Shown in pieces: positions 18,295 to 27,483 of a stretch of 64,000 bases of DNA. The position numbers and the translations under genes were made by a program. How positions within the stretch are numbered: position 1 is the first letter of the stretch; each line of letters opens with the position of its first letter. The notes under the pieces are model-generated. The model was not told the origin of the DNA. It ran no database searches and worked only from the letters and a program-made list of their open reading frames with translations. This DNA is from Pseudomonadota bacterium (GTDB taxonomy: Bacteria > Desulfobacterota > Desulfobulbia > Desulfobulbales > Desulfocapsaceae): the NCBI GenBank assembly GCA_018821785.1, contig JAHJLI010000106.1, positions 1 through 64,000 of the forward strand, given 5' to 3'.

Positions 18295-19262
18295 AACCAC
18301 ACCCCGTATATCTCGAAATGGCAACGTGGACATCTGCCGTTTTCTATGTTGTTTTTTAGAACTTGAAATGCCCGGCGCTCGACCAGGAGGTCGCGACATT
18401 CCGGACAGAAGGTGTTTTCGCCGTCGGGTATCAGGATGTTGCCAAGGTAAACATAGTAGAGACCAGCATTCCTGGCAATCTCGCGAGCCCTGATCAGTGC
18501 TGCTGCCGGAGTTGGCGGCAGATTCTTCATTTGGTAGTTGGGGAAAAACCGCGAGAAATGCAATGGTATCTCTCGGCCCAGGTTCTGGACAATCCACAGG
18601 CAGAGACTGCGAATTTCCTTGTCGCTGTCGTTCAACGTCGGGATAAGAAGGTTGATCACCTCGATATGGATTCCTAGCGATCTGGCTGTAACCAGACTGT
18701 CCAGCACGGGTTGCAGCGTGGCGTTACAGATATCCCGGTAGAACTTGTCGGAAAGGGCCTTGAGGTCGATGCGCACCGCATCCACCTTTCGGCAAAGCTC
18801 CGCCCATGGCTCGCGGTTGATGTAACCGGCAGTAACTAGTGCGTTTTTCAGTCCTGCTTCCCGGACGAACACCGAACTGTCCACAGTATATTCGTAATAA
18901 ACGACCGGGTCGGTATAGGTGTAGGATACAGACCTGCAGCCATGTTCAACAGCCAACTTCGGAATCTCAGCCGGAAGAAGCTTGGAAGCCGCAACTTTCT
19001 CCGGATTCTGTTGAGAAATCTCCCAGTTCTGGCAGTTCTTGCAATGAAGATTGCAGCCGACAGTGGCTATTGAAAGGCTGGTACTCCCTGGAAGAAAGTG
19101 GAAAAACGGCTTTTTTTCGATCGGATCCACATGCACTGTACAAGGATATCCGTAAGTCACTGCAACCAGTTTGCCGTCGAGGTTCACCCGTATGCGGCAC
19201 TCACCACTTTGGCCGGGTTCCATAAGGCATCGTTTGGGACATAGATCACAGCGGATAATCAT
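18291..19262 (-). CDS. AmmeMemoRadiSam-system radical SAM enzyme
   Basis: CDLCPKRCLMEPGQSGECRIR; radical SAM motif CNLHCKNCQNWEISQ; C-terminal CPEC...CPRC zinc-ribbon-like. Confidence 0.93.
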   Translation of the reverse strand: MIIRCDLCPKRCLMEPGQSGECRIRVNLDGKLVAVTYGYPCTVHVDPIEKKPFFHFLPGSTSLSIATVGCNLHCKNCQNWEISQQNPEKVAASKLLPAEIPKLAVEHGCRSVSYTYTDPVVYYEYTVDSSVFVREAGLKNALVTAGYINREPWAELCRKVDAVRIDLKALSDKFYRDICNATLQPVLDSLVTARSLGIHIEVINLLIPTLNDSDKEIRSLCLWIVQNLGREIPLHFSRFFPNYQMKNLPPTPAAALIRAREIARNAGLYYVYLGNILIPDGENTFCPECRDLLVERRAFQVLKNNIENGRCPRCHFEIYGVWL

Positions 19263-19353
19263 TGTGGCGCCCGGGAGTTGGGGACAAGTGAGTTTTTACA
19301 ACGGTTTTCTCAAAAGCTATCCACTCATCCAGGGTTTGGCAACGCCACCGTTT

Positions 19354-21267
19354 TCAGCCCGAAGGACTCTCGCAGACACTGGTGTCGGGTGGGTAGAGAT
19401 CTTCGAGGATGAGGGTTGTGGTAACTATCTGCTCTTCTCTTTGCACCTTTATTACAATAGTGCTGCCAGCTGGTCCACGCAGAATATGACGCAAGGGGAC
19501 AGCCGGGTGGTTCGGGCCGACAGCTTGTCCGGCCAACTCGACAATGATATCGCCGGCAGCAAGGCCGGCCTTGACCGCCGGACTGTTGCTGGCGATATAG
19601 GAAATCATAGGCTGATTGTTTTCAGCTCGGCCGATAATCAGGCCGGATTTGTCACGCGGAAAGGTCACGTTGAAGCTTTTACCTTCTTCTAGAATTATTT
19701 TCTGCTGGGGATAGTTGAGAAAAAGATGAAAATGGCGCAGGGTGGAATTGCCGAGATTGCCGCCGACTTCGCCCAATGCAGTTGCCCCAACTCCTTTTTC
19801 AACGGGAATGGCAATGAGCGGCAGATGCAGCTGGAAACGGTCGATCTGCAAGCAACTGAATTGGATGTTAATTTCGCGGGAAACACCGGACAATCCCTGG
19901 CTGACAATTTCCACCCCTTTTCTCTCAATAAGACCGTGTTTTTCGGCAAAGGGGTAGTGAATTGAACTGTGGTAGGAGCCAAGATCAAAACTCCAGAGGC
20001 TTTTGAATTTGCCGTCGACGGTCACCGGTAGAGCAAAAGTCCGGTATTTCAGGGGAGCATCGACGGTCACTCCTGATCCCTTATATACAAAGGATTCAGG
20101 ATCGTGGAAGGTGACTTGTCGCAGGTCGTAATCGATTTCTACCACAAAGCGCGAAAGAAAGTCGTAACCGAGAATGCCGACCGTCACCGGTTCATAGCTT
20201 TTTGCGGCAAGACCTTTGGATACAAACAATTTTTGGCTGGCGAATTGGATAGAGCCGACCCGGTACTCGGGCAATTTGACGAAGGAGAGGTCAAATAATT
20301 CGCCAAAGCCGTATCCCCTGATACTTCCCTGGACATCAAGGCCGTGTTTTTCGGCGTACTCCTGGTCGATAACCGACATGGAGGCGCCACTGTCGAGCAC
20401 CCAATATTGGGTGTCGCCGCCGATGGTGACCGGTAGATAGATAAGATTTTCAATGAATTCAAAGGGGATAGTTGCCGAGGTGTCACCGTCACGAAAATGA
20501 TAGCCCTTCTCCTTTTGCGGCGGTAAAAAGAGTTTTGCATCGACACCTTGGTTACTGGTGTAGGAGGTGGTCCAGGTCTCTTCGGTTTTTTTCCAGGGAT
20601 GAAAGGTATTGTGCTGGTGAAAGGGCATGATGATGCCGTTAACCTCTTTGTAATCGTCGTAAAAGCTTTCAATCTCCATGTCCGGTTGGCGATAGAGGGA
20701 ACGGACCATGAATAGGGTTTGGCTGTCGAAGAAGAAGTGGCCAATATCACTGTTGATGGTGTTGCTGAGTACCACCTCGTAACAAGGTCGGCCTTTGACC
20801 TTGCTTATCCCGGCGAAGGTCATGGAAAAATTGGGCGATTGCCGGTCAAGGTGATCATATCGGTCGAGCAATACACTGATGCGCCTTCGTTTCAGGGTTT
20901 CCTCGTCCCTGACGATCAGCTGTTGTCCGTTGGTGTCATAGAACCAGGCAAACTCTCCACTATCACCCTCAATCTGAGAGATGATTGAATAATCTTCTTC
21001 GGTTCGATATTGCAGAGGCCTGTTTTCCCAATGATTGAAGGTTCCCTGCAGGCCGTCGTAGTGGACTCGGCCCTCGCTGTGGCTGTTGATGACGTTTTTG
21101 AGACGCTCCAGGCCACCGACCGCCGCATAATGGCGATGCATGATCTGATAGGGGTCGGAGAGGTCGATGATTTCTTCACTCGCAAAAGCCGGCAAGGTGC
21201 ATAGAAAGGAAAGAAGAATAAAGAGTATTTTGAATGACCCAGGAAAGTAACCCATTTTACGCTCCAT
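19354..21267 (-). CDS. Exported retropepsin-like aspartic protease with PDZ domain
   Basis: Signal peptide; YWVLDSGASMSVID (DSGA); second related domain LWSFDLGSYHSSIH; C-terminal PDZ (SYIASNSPAVKAGLAAGDIIVELAGQAVG). Confidence 0.82.
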   Translation of the reverse strand: MERKMGYFPGSFKILFILLSFLCTLPAFASEEIIDLSDPYQIMHRHYAAVGGLERLKNVINSHSEGRVHYDGLQGTFNHWENRPLQYRTEEDYSIISQIEGDSGEFAWFYDTNGQQLIVRDEETLKRRRISVLLDRYDHLDRQSPNFSMTFAGISKVKGRPCYEVVLSNTINSDIGHFFFDSQTLFMVRSLYRQPDMEIESFYDDYKEVNGIIMPFHQHNTFHPWKKTEETWTTSYTSNQGVDAKLFLPPQKEKGYHFRDGDTSATIPFEFIENLIYLPVTIGGDTQYWVLDSGASMSVIDQEYAEKHGLDVQGSIRGYGFGELFDLSFVKLPEYRVGSIQFASQKLFVSKGLAAKSYEPVTVGILGYDFLSRFVVEIDYDLRQVTFHDPESFVYKGSGVTVDAPLKYRTFALPVTVDGKFKSLWSFDLGSYHSSIHYPFAEKHGLIERKGVEIVSQGLSGVSREINIQFSCLQIDRFQLHLPLIAIPVEKGVGATALGEVGGNLGNSTLRHFHLFLNYPQQKIILEEGKSFNVTFPRDKSGLIIGRAENNQPMISYIASNSPAVKAGLAAGDIIVELAGQAVGPNHPAVPLRHILRGPAGSTIVIKVQREEQIVTTTLILEDLYPPDTSVCESPSG

Positions 21268-21878
21268 TACCGGACCATAACTTCAACCCGGCGATTCCTC
21301 GGTTCAGCAATGTTATCGGCTGTGGGGATGAGCGGGTTACCTTCGCCATGATAGATGATGGTCATATCTTCCCCGGTGACCTCTTCAGAGCGGAGGATAT
21401 TGTAGACCAGTTGGGCCCTTTCGAGCGAGAGTTTGCGTTTATATTCGTCGCGCCCTGTCCGGTCGGTATGGCCGATTACCGAGATATCCCGGGACTGGCG
21501 TTTCTTTATGGCTACCAGGATATTGTTGATCTGTTTTTTCGATTCATCGGTTAATTCGTTGGAATTAAATTGGAAATAAAGGATGAAACTTTCAGGCATA
21601 AGGGGATGCACCCGCAATGCGTCCTGAAAAACAAGTTGGGTTTCGGCTGCGTTGATTGGTGTAGGGGTGGAAGGTGCGGAGTTGCGGTCGCCGATGAAAA
21701 TAGCCTTTCCATCTTCAGTCAGAACCTCAGAGCCCTTTTCGGTAACAACCTTCAGAGCACCCACGGAACCGTCGTTTGTCGGACTGAGTACAACGAAATT
21801 TTCCTTGGTCCCGCAACCGGCCATCAGGATAGCTGCAGCGAGAACGATTACGCTTTTCCAGTTCATGTGTTTTTCCAT
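21267..21878 (-). CDS. OmpA-family peptidoglycan-binding lipoprotein
   Basis: Lipobox-like LMAGC; OmpA C-terminal ISVIGHTDRTGRDEYKRKLSLERAQLVYNIL...NRRVEVMVR. Confidence 0.9.
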   Translation of the reverse strand: MEKHMNWKSVIVLAAAILMAGCGTKENFVVLSPTNDGSVGALKVVTEKGSEVLTEDGKAIFIGDRNSAPSTPTPINAAETQLVFQDALRVHPLMPESFILYFQFNSNELTDESKKQINNILVAIKKRQSRDISVIGHTDRTGRDEYKRKLSLERAQLVYNILRSEEVTGEDMTIIYHGEGNPLIPTADNIAEPRNRRVEVMVR

Positions 21879-21949
21879 TCTCAGAGGTAAAGGGACTTAA
21901 CCCCTCAAAGGGGCATTGAAAAGAGGACTGTATTTGTTCTCTTTAATTG

Positions 21950-22417
21950 TTACTGAGCGTTTTCAGCAAACTTTGCCTTGAAGCTGGTATCCTCCTTCAG
22001 CATGCTGATTCGTCCGACCGGTGTATTGAGTTCCACGGCATATGGGGCAAGTTTGCCGAGCAATCCAGACTGGTAGACAAAGGTGCCGTGTTGCATATTG
22101 AGACGCATGGCATATTCATTTGTGGCCGGGGCAAAGGTGTATTTATCCATGGAAACCCGGCTGATCGGTCCCATGGAGATGAGGGTATTGTCTTCGAGCA
22201 GGATTCCTATTGCTCCGTCCGAGCCTGTAAGGATTGTGTCGCTCTGATAGATACGGTCATTAGGGAAAGCCGGTTTGGTCTTGCCATCTCTCTGGATGGA
22301 GACCAAACCACGAAGTCCTTTTACCTTGCCGATCACTTTTTGCTCGGCAAATGCCGGAAGGGGGAGGATACAGATCAGCAAAACAGCCAAGCAACAGTGA
22401 GAGGCAGTCTTTTTCAT
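21950..22417 (-). CDS. FecR-domain protein (exported)
   Basis: Signal peptide; GLVSIQRDG...DTILTGSDGAIGILLEDNTLISMGPISRVSMDKY. Confidence 0.85.
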   Translation of the reverse strand: MKKTASHCCLAVLLICILPLPAFAEQKVIGKVKGLRGLVSIQRDGKTKPAFPNDRIYQSDTILTGSDGAIGILLEDNTLISMGPISRVSMDKYTFAPATNEYAMRLNMQHGTFVYQSGLLGKLAPYAVELNTPVGRISMLKEDTSFKAKFAENAQ

Positions 22418-22469
22418 TGCAGTTCTCCAGAGTCAGGTACATCTTTGGCGCCGATTCACCCGTAGAAAG

Positions 22470-23867
22470 TTACAGTTGCTTGAGACTACTCGCGGCATAG
22501 CCTTTGAGTTTTCTGTGCGGGGCTTCCTTTGCCACCTTGCTGAGAGTCGCCTTGTACTTGCTCTGGCCTGATGCACCCAAAGCCTTGCACAGCCAGGACA
22601 AGGTGTCAATACGGTCATTGCGGTCATCGCCGCTCGCCTGATATTCTTTTAGCAACACTCTTTCCACAGCATCGAGCACCACCGTGTCGCGAAGTTTCGC
22701 TTTGACCATCAGTCGTGCCGCGTCTTTTTGTTCCTTGGTATTGTTTGATTCAATCATCCGCAAGTATTTTGCCTGTCCGGAAGTGAGCTGGTTGCTCTGT
22801 TGTGGAGGCGGCGGAGGAGGCGGAGGCGTGAAGGTTTCTTTTCGCACGGTTATAGATGGTTTTACAGGTGGCTCATCAGGAGTGGCACTGCTTGCGACGA
22901 GATTCATTGAGACGCTTCTGTCCTCATTTCTCGCAAGTGTAACCCATTCTCTGGCAGATTTAAAGCCGGTCGCAGTTGCTTCGATATGATACGGTCCAGG
23001 GTCGAGAACCATGCCCGCTTCGTATGTCTGGGAAATGTTCAAGATGCGGATTTTTGCGTTGGCCGGTGAAACATTGACGGTGAGTCGAGCTTTCTTGGGT
23101 GTTGTGTCGATCAAGCTTTTCACTTGCTGACTGTAATTAACGGATCCGGGGCTGGCCTCCTCATCTATCCTGGCGGTGCTGATTTTCTGCGCAATACTGG
23201 TGATGGTGACTTTCCCCGTTTCAATGCGCTCTACATCAAGGACCTCGCCGGTCTTGGGATGTTTTATAATCTGCCCCTCTTTGAAAACGATAAAACGCAT
23301 ACCTGTTTTTACACCGGTGCGTAAACCCAGGTCGAGGGTAACCGAGTCACCGCTCCGATTGACCACATAGCCAAAAAGGGGAAAGTTTTTGATGATTTTC
23401 CCCGACATCTCTATGACCATATCCTGCAGTTTGGCGGTGGCGACACTTTTAACATTTTCTGCAGCAATAATAGAGGCGCTTTCGACATCGATGATACGAG
23501 CGTTGATTTCGGTGACATCCCGAAACTTCATAACCGAGCCGGTAATGATAACCTTGACGCCGAGGAGCTTTCCTATCTGGGTGGCACTCGTGGCATCGAC
23601 GACTCCGGTCATCGCCAGCTGCTGTTCACCGAGAATTTTTTCCAGCATTCTTCTTTCGACAACGTCGAAGCGGCCTTCGCGGACCATGGCGGTGATGAAC
23701 CATTCAGCGACAATAGTTCCCATATCCTTGTTATCGAAGTTTTCCCCCTGCAGTTGGAAATCGAGCACGGCAATTTTGGTTTTGCTGAATTCGGCCGAGG
23801 CGCAGAGGGGAACAAAGAAAATGATTGCAAATAAAAACAAAATGTTGGTTAAACTTCTCATTCGCAT
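22470..23867 (-). CDS. CsgG/HfaB-like protein with PEGA-like repeat and polyproline linker
   Basis: KIAVLDFQLQGE...VAEWFITAMVREGRFDVVERRMLEKILGEQQLAMTGVVD...GVKVIITGSV; RLTVNVSPANAKIRILN; PPPPPPPP. Confidence 0.8.
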   Translation of the reverse strand: MRMRSLTNILFLFAIIFFVPLCASAEFSKTKIAVLDFQLQGENFDNKDMGTIVAEWFITAMVREGRFDVVERRMLEKILGEQQLAMTGVVDATSATQIGKLLGVKVIITGSVMKFRDVTEINARIIDVESASIIAAENVKSVATAKLQDMVIEMSGKIIKNFPLFGYVVNRSGDSVTLDLGLRTGVKTGMRFIVFKEGQIIKHPKTGEVLDVERIETGKVTITSIAQKISTARIDEEASPGSVNYSQQVKSLIDTTPKKARLTVNVSPANAKIRILNISQTYEAGMVLDPGPYHIEATATGFKSAREWVTLARNEDRSVSMNLVASSATPDEPPVKPSITVRKETFTPPPPPPPPQQSNQLTSGQAKYLRMIESNNTKEQKDAARLMVKAKLRDTVVLDAVERVLLKEYQASGDDRNDRIDTLSWLCKALGASGQSKYKATLSKVAKEAPHRKLKGYAASSLKQL

Positions 23868-23897
23868 CTCCTGGTCAGGGAATAGAAAATCTTCTCG

Positions 23898-25040
23898 CTA
23901 TTGTAAATTCAAGGCAACTCGATTGCCCGCAACATTGGTAACTACCAGCTTGGTCTCGTCAACTGCCTTGCTGTCGACTCGGTCACAAAAACTTTCGGCA
24001 CTTCCTTTAAAGAGAACTGAGAGTTCCAGCTTGCCGCCGCCGAAACTTCTCTTGGTAACCGAGACAACACCCTCGGTATCTTCCAGTACCTTGGCTGCGA
24101 TTTTTTGCAAGCCGTAGCTTTTCACGCCGGAGATGACAATGTCGTAAGTAGCGCCGTTGTTAACGGTATCCTGGAACGAGGTTACTATCGCCTCGAAAAG
24201 TTTTTTGTTCATCAGATTGGTTGCCGCTTTAGTGACTGCCTGGGATTTGGCAATATCGTCGGCGATATGGACCGATGCTCCAGTTGCCGATTTGGTTGCA
24301 ACAATGCGACCGTTTGAGCAGTTGACAACCCTTAAGGTGAGGCTTGCCTGGCCGGATTTCATGCCGGTGCCCTCTATTACCTCATTGGCCAGAACACTTT
24401 TTGTGACTGTCCCTACCACCACATATTCCGCGCCATTTTCCGCTCCAAGTTTGGCTGCTGCCACCGGGTCGCCTGCTATAGCCTTTTTTATAAACGGATC
24501 ATCTTTAGCCATCAGCGCTGCCGCCTGTGCCGGGTCAATCAGCTCAAAACCTTTGCCCTGGAGATAATCGATAACAGTACTTTCAGCATTTTGTCCCCCT
24601 TCTTCCTGGATGAGGACCATAGTTCGGGGTTTATCCATGGAAATAAGGAGAATCTTCAAGGCCATCAAATCGGCGGTAATCGAATCTAAAGAGACAATCG
24701 CACTGATTTTGACGTACCAGGTGTCTCCTTTTAGCTCTTCTTTAATGACGGTATAACTGCGAACAGAGCCGAAACTCTGGGTGATGACTTTGTCTTTTTT
24801 CAGCATGAAGTTCTCGACCTCGGTCTGAGAACTGAGTACAACCCCGATGCCTTCTTCGACCGCCGCTCTTTTTGCCTGTAAAAGGGCTTCTTGTTTGGAG
24901 GCACCGTATCCCTCTGCGGTAATGGTCTTGTCGCCGGTGACCTTGACTCCGGTGGCTTTTGTTCCTGTGGGTTGGGCTGCGAGTACCGTGCCTGGGATGA
25001 GAAGCAGAACGAAAAGCAATGCCAACAAAAGGTCTTTCAT
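23898..25040 (-). CDS. Exported FlgT/LPP20-like protein
   Basis: Signal peptide; AEGYGASKQEALLQAKRAAVEEGIGVVLSSQTEVENFMLKKDKVITQSFGSVRSYTVIKEELKGDTWYVKISAIV. Confidence 0.7.
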   Translation of the reverse strand: MKDLLLALLFVLLLIPGTVLAAQPTGTKATGVKVTGDKTITAEGYGASKQEALLQAKRAAVEEGIGVVLSSQTEVENFMLKKDKVITQSFGSVRSYTVIKEELKGDTWYVKISAIVSLDSITADLMALKILLISMDKPRTMVLIQEEGGQNAESTVIDYLQGKGFELIDPAQAAALMAKDDPFIKKAIAGDPVAAAKLGAENGAEYVVVGTVTKSVLANEVIEGTGMKSGQASLTLRVVNCSNGRIVATKSATGASVHIADDIAKSQAVTKAATNLMNKKLFEAIVTSFQDTVNNGATYDIVISGVKSYGLQKIAAKVLEDTEGVVSVTKRSFGGGKLELSVLFKGSAESFCDRVDSKAVDETKLVVTNVAGNRVALNLQ

Positions 25041-25439
25041 GCTTTGACTCCGATTTGTGGGGTTTATAGAACAAGAAACAGAAAATGAAGTTCTTAACTA
25101 ATGAATAGCATATGGTTTAACGCAAAAAAAAACAATGATTACCCGTTTTTTCAAAGAGAAAATTTTAGTCTTATTGATAGCACTTGTATCATTTTACCCG
25201 CGGCGCAGTGGTGGTGGCTTGTGTTGTGGAACTGGCATGAGACTGCATTTTGTCAAAATATTTGAAATTAGAGGCAGACTACAATGAAGTTGCGGGAGGA
25301 GAAGCGAAGGAATATACAGGGTGAAAAAAGTTTAAGAGCGTGGCTTTCCAAGAGTGTTTTGAGTTGGTTGTCAAGGAGTGTCACGGCCTGTCCAGATTGT
25401 CTAATTCGAACAGGCTGTTTTGGGTGAGCCTACAGGCGA

Positions 25440-25979
25440 TCAACCGACCAGACAATTCTGGTCTATCTGAAAGACCTGCATCATAATGGCGTGGTCTATC
25501 ATGCTGACCCCCTGAGCCAAGGCATCAACCATATCCCTCTCGTTCCAGCCATGTTCCTTCAGCTTGGCGATGTCTGCGGCGGTAATAGAGCCCGGCTTTT
25601 TCATCGAGCGGATAACAAAGACCAGCATGGCGCTTTCATGGGCTTCCAGCATCGATTTACCTGGATCGTTTTCCATTGCGTGGATGGTGTCATCGTTGTT
25701 GCCCAGTTTTTTCAGAAGATGGCGGTTGAAATCCTTGCAGTAAGCGTAATCGAGAGTGCAAGCAGCTAAATAGCGAATATGGGCAAGGAGAGCAAAGCTC
25801 AGTTTAGGATGTTTTCCGAAATAGCGTATTCGTTTTAGCTGGAGCTCAAAAAGTGCCGGGCTAACGCTGAGAAGTTGCATCGGTTGGGGGATGGCCCCAA
25901 CATTTTTCAAGAACATTTCATAACCTTCTCGGACTATTCCTTCTGCGTTTTCAGGTGCAACCGTTGTGATAAGTGCCAT
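25440..25979 (-). CDS. Carboxymuconolactone decarboxylase/AhpD-like protein
   Basis: LSFALLAHIRYLAACTLDYAYCKDFNRHLL (CxxxxxxYC-type pattern); start set at MALITTVAPENAEG. Confidence 0.65.
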   Translation of the reverse strand: MALITTVAPENAEGIVREGYEMFLKNVGAIPQPMQLLSVSPALFELQLKRIRYFGKHPKLSFALLAHIRYLAACTLDYAYCKDFNRHLLKKLGNNDDTIHAMENDPGKSMLEAHESAMLVFVIRSMKKPGSITAADIAKLKEHGWNERDMVDALAQGVSMIDHAIMMQVFQIDQNCLVG

Positions 25980-26100
25980 GATTTTATTCCTTTTGTCAAA
26001 GTATTGATGGAATGGTCGGTCGATAACGTGCAGCGACTGACCGTAATGAATCGTTGTGGCAAAATAGCAAAGAATCATGTATAAGTAAAATTAATATATA

Positions 26101-26111
26101 TGATAGTATCA
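26101..26111. promoter_or_regulatory. Candidate LysR-type operator between divergent genes
   Basis: TGATA-G-TATCA palindrome in an AT-rich divergent intergenic region. Confidence 0.35.
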
Positions 26112-26136
26112 ATAAGTATAGGTAATTTAAAAAAAC

Positions 26137-27093
26137 ATGCATAATCTTGAAATCAAACATCTCCGCATGCTCCGGGCTATTACCGAAAGCGGGAATATGA
26201 CCAGGGCCGCGGAAAAACTGAGTATTACCCAGTCAGCCCTCAGTCAGCAACTAAAGGACATTGAGGGTAAGTTGGGCGCTGATCTGTTCTTTAGAACCCG
26301 GAAGAAAATGATTGTCACAGAGGTTGGTAAGCAGCTCCTTGAAACCGCCACCCAGGTCATTGAAGCTTTGGATCTGGCTGAACAGGATATTTCCCGAAAG
26401 ATCTCCGGTGAACTGGGCGAGCTCAAGGTGGGAACACAATGTATTTTCTGCTATAAATGGTTACCGAAGGTGATGCACCTCTTTCAGCGCAAGTTTCCCA
26501 GTGTTGAGATTGAAGTGGGCAATTCAGTAGATCTGCAAAGAGAACTGGAAGACAAAAAATACGACCTGATCATCTCGGGAGTCGGGGCGCTAGGTAACAC
26601 CCATACCTCTGTACCTCTATTTCAGGATCAACTGGTGTGCATAATGTGGGCCGATCACCCACTTTCAGACTGCAGCTTCGTTCAGTTTGAGGATTTTCGC
26701 GGTAATAATCTCATTTCCCATGCCGAGAAGGGTACAAACCGCTTTTACCAGCAGGTGTTGAAAGCAAAAGGTATTGAGCCGAGAAAGATTATGAACGTCG
26801 GTGCCCCGCAGGCGATTATCGAAATGGTCGCTGCCGGCTTCGGCATCAGTGTCTTCCCACGCTGGGCGATTGCCGAAGCGCTGAAAACCTGGGCGATTGT
26901 CGCCCGCCCTATCACCCCGAGAGGTCTGCCCCTGATCTGGCATGCGGTCTATCTTACACACGATAATATCCCAATTTATCAACAGGAATTCATTAGAAGC
27001 ATCAGCAAACTGAATGTAACGGAGCAGACTATGCTGACCGGTCGACGGATGGGAATGGGGCCATCTGTTAAACGGGCCATTCTCAATAAATAA
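26137..27093 (+). CDS. LysR-family transcriptional regulator
   Basis: LRMLRAITESGNMTRAAEKLSITQSALSQQLKDIEGKLGADLFFRTRKKM. Confidence 0.95.
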   Translation: MHNLEIKHLRMLRAITESGNMTRAAEKLSITQSALSQQLKDIEGKLGADLFFRTRKKMIVTEVGKQLLETATQVIEALDLAEQDISRKISGELGELKVGTQCIFCYKWLPKVMHLFQRKFPSVEIEVGNSVDLQRELEDKKYDLIISGVGALGNTHTSVPLFQDQLVCIMWADHPLSDCSFVQFEDFRGNNLISHAEKGTNRFYQQVLKAKGIEPRKIMNVGAPQAIIEMVAAGFGISVFPRWAIAEALKTWAIVARPITPRGLPLIWHAVYLTHDNIPIYQQEFIRSISKLNVTEQTMLTGRRMGMGPSVKRAILNK

Positions 27094-27483
27094 GTCCCTC
27101 AAAAAAACAAATTATTTACCTTGTAAGGGCGGTCTCCTTTGATATTGGTTTTCAGCACCTTAAGTCACCCAGTATTTCTCTTATTATGGTCGAAATGAAG
27201 CTTAACCGGAGAGCAAGTTGCCAATGTGGAGGAGCGTTTTTTGTTTTTTCCAGGTTTCTGATAACACCCAGAGCAAACAGTAAATAATTGCATTTTCGAA
27301 AGGCTTTGGAAAAAATAAGTAAACGTGGTAAACGTGAGACAAAAATTACATTTCTGATAATGCTCCCTAGCAAATTGTGTTTTTTCGAGTTATAATCTTT
27401 CATCCGTATTAAAGGCATTTTCACTGTACGCGCGTAAAGTATTAACATCAGCTATCATCTATCATGGTGAGGAGGGGGGAGAA

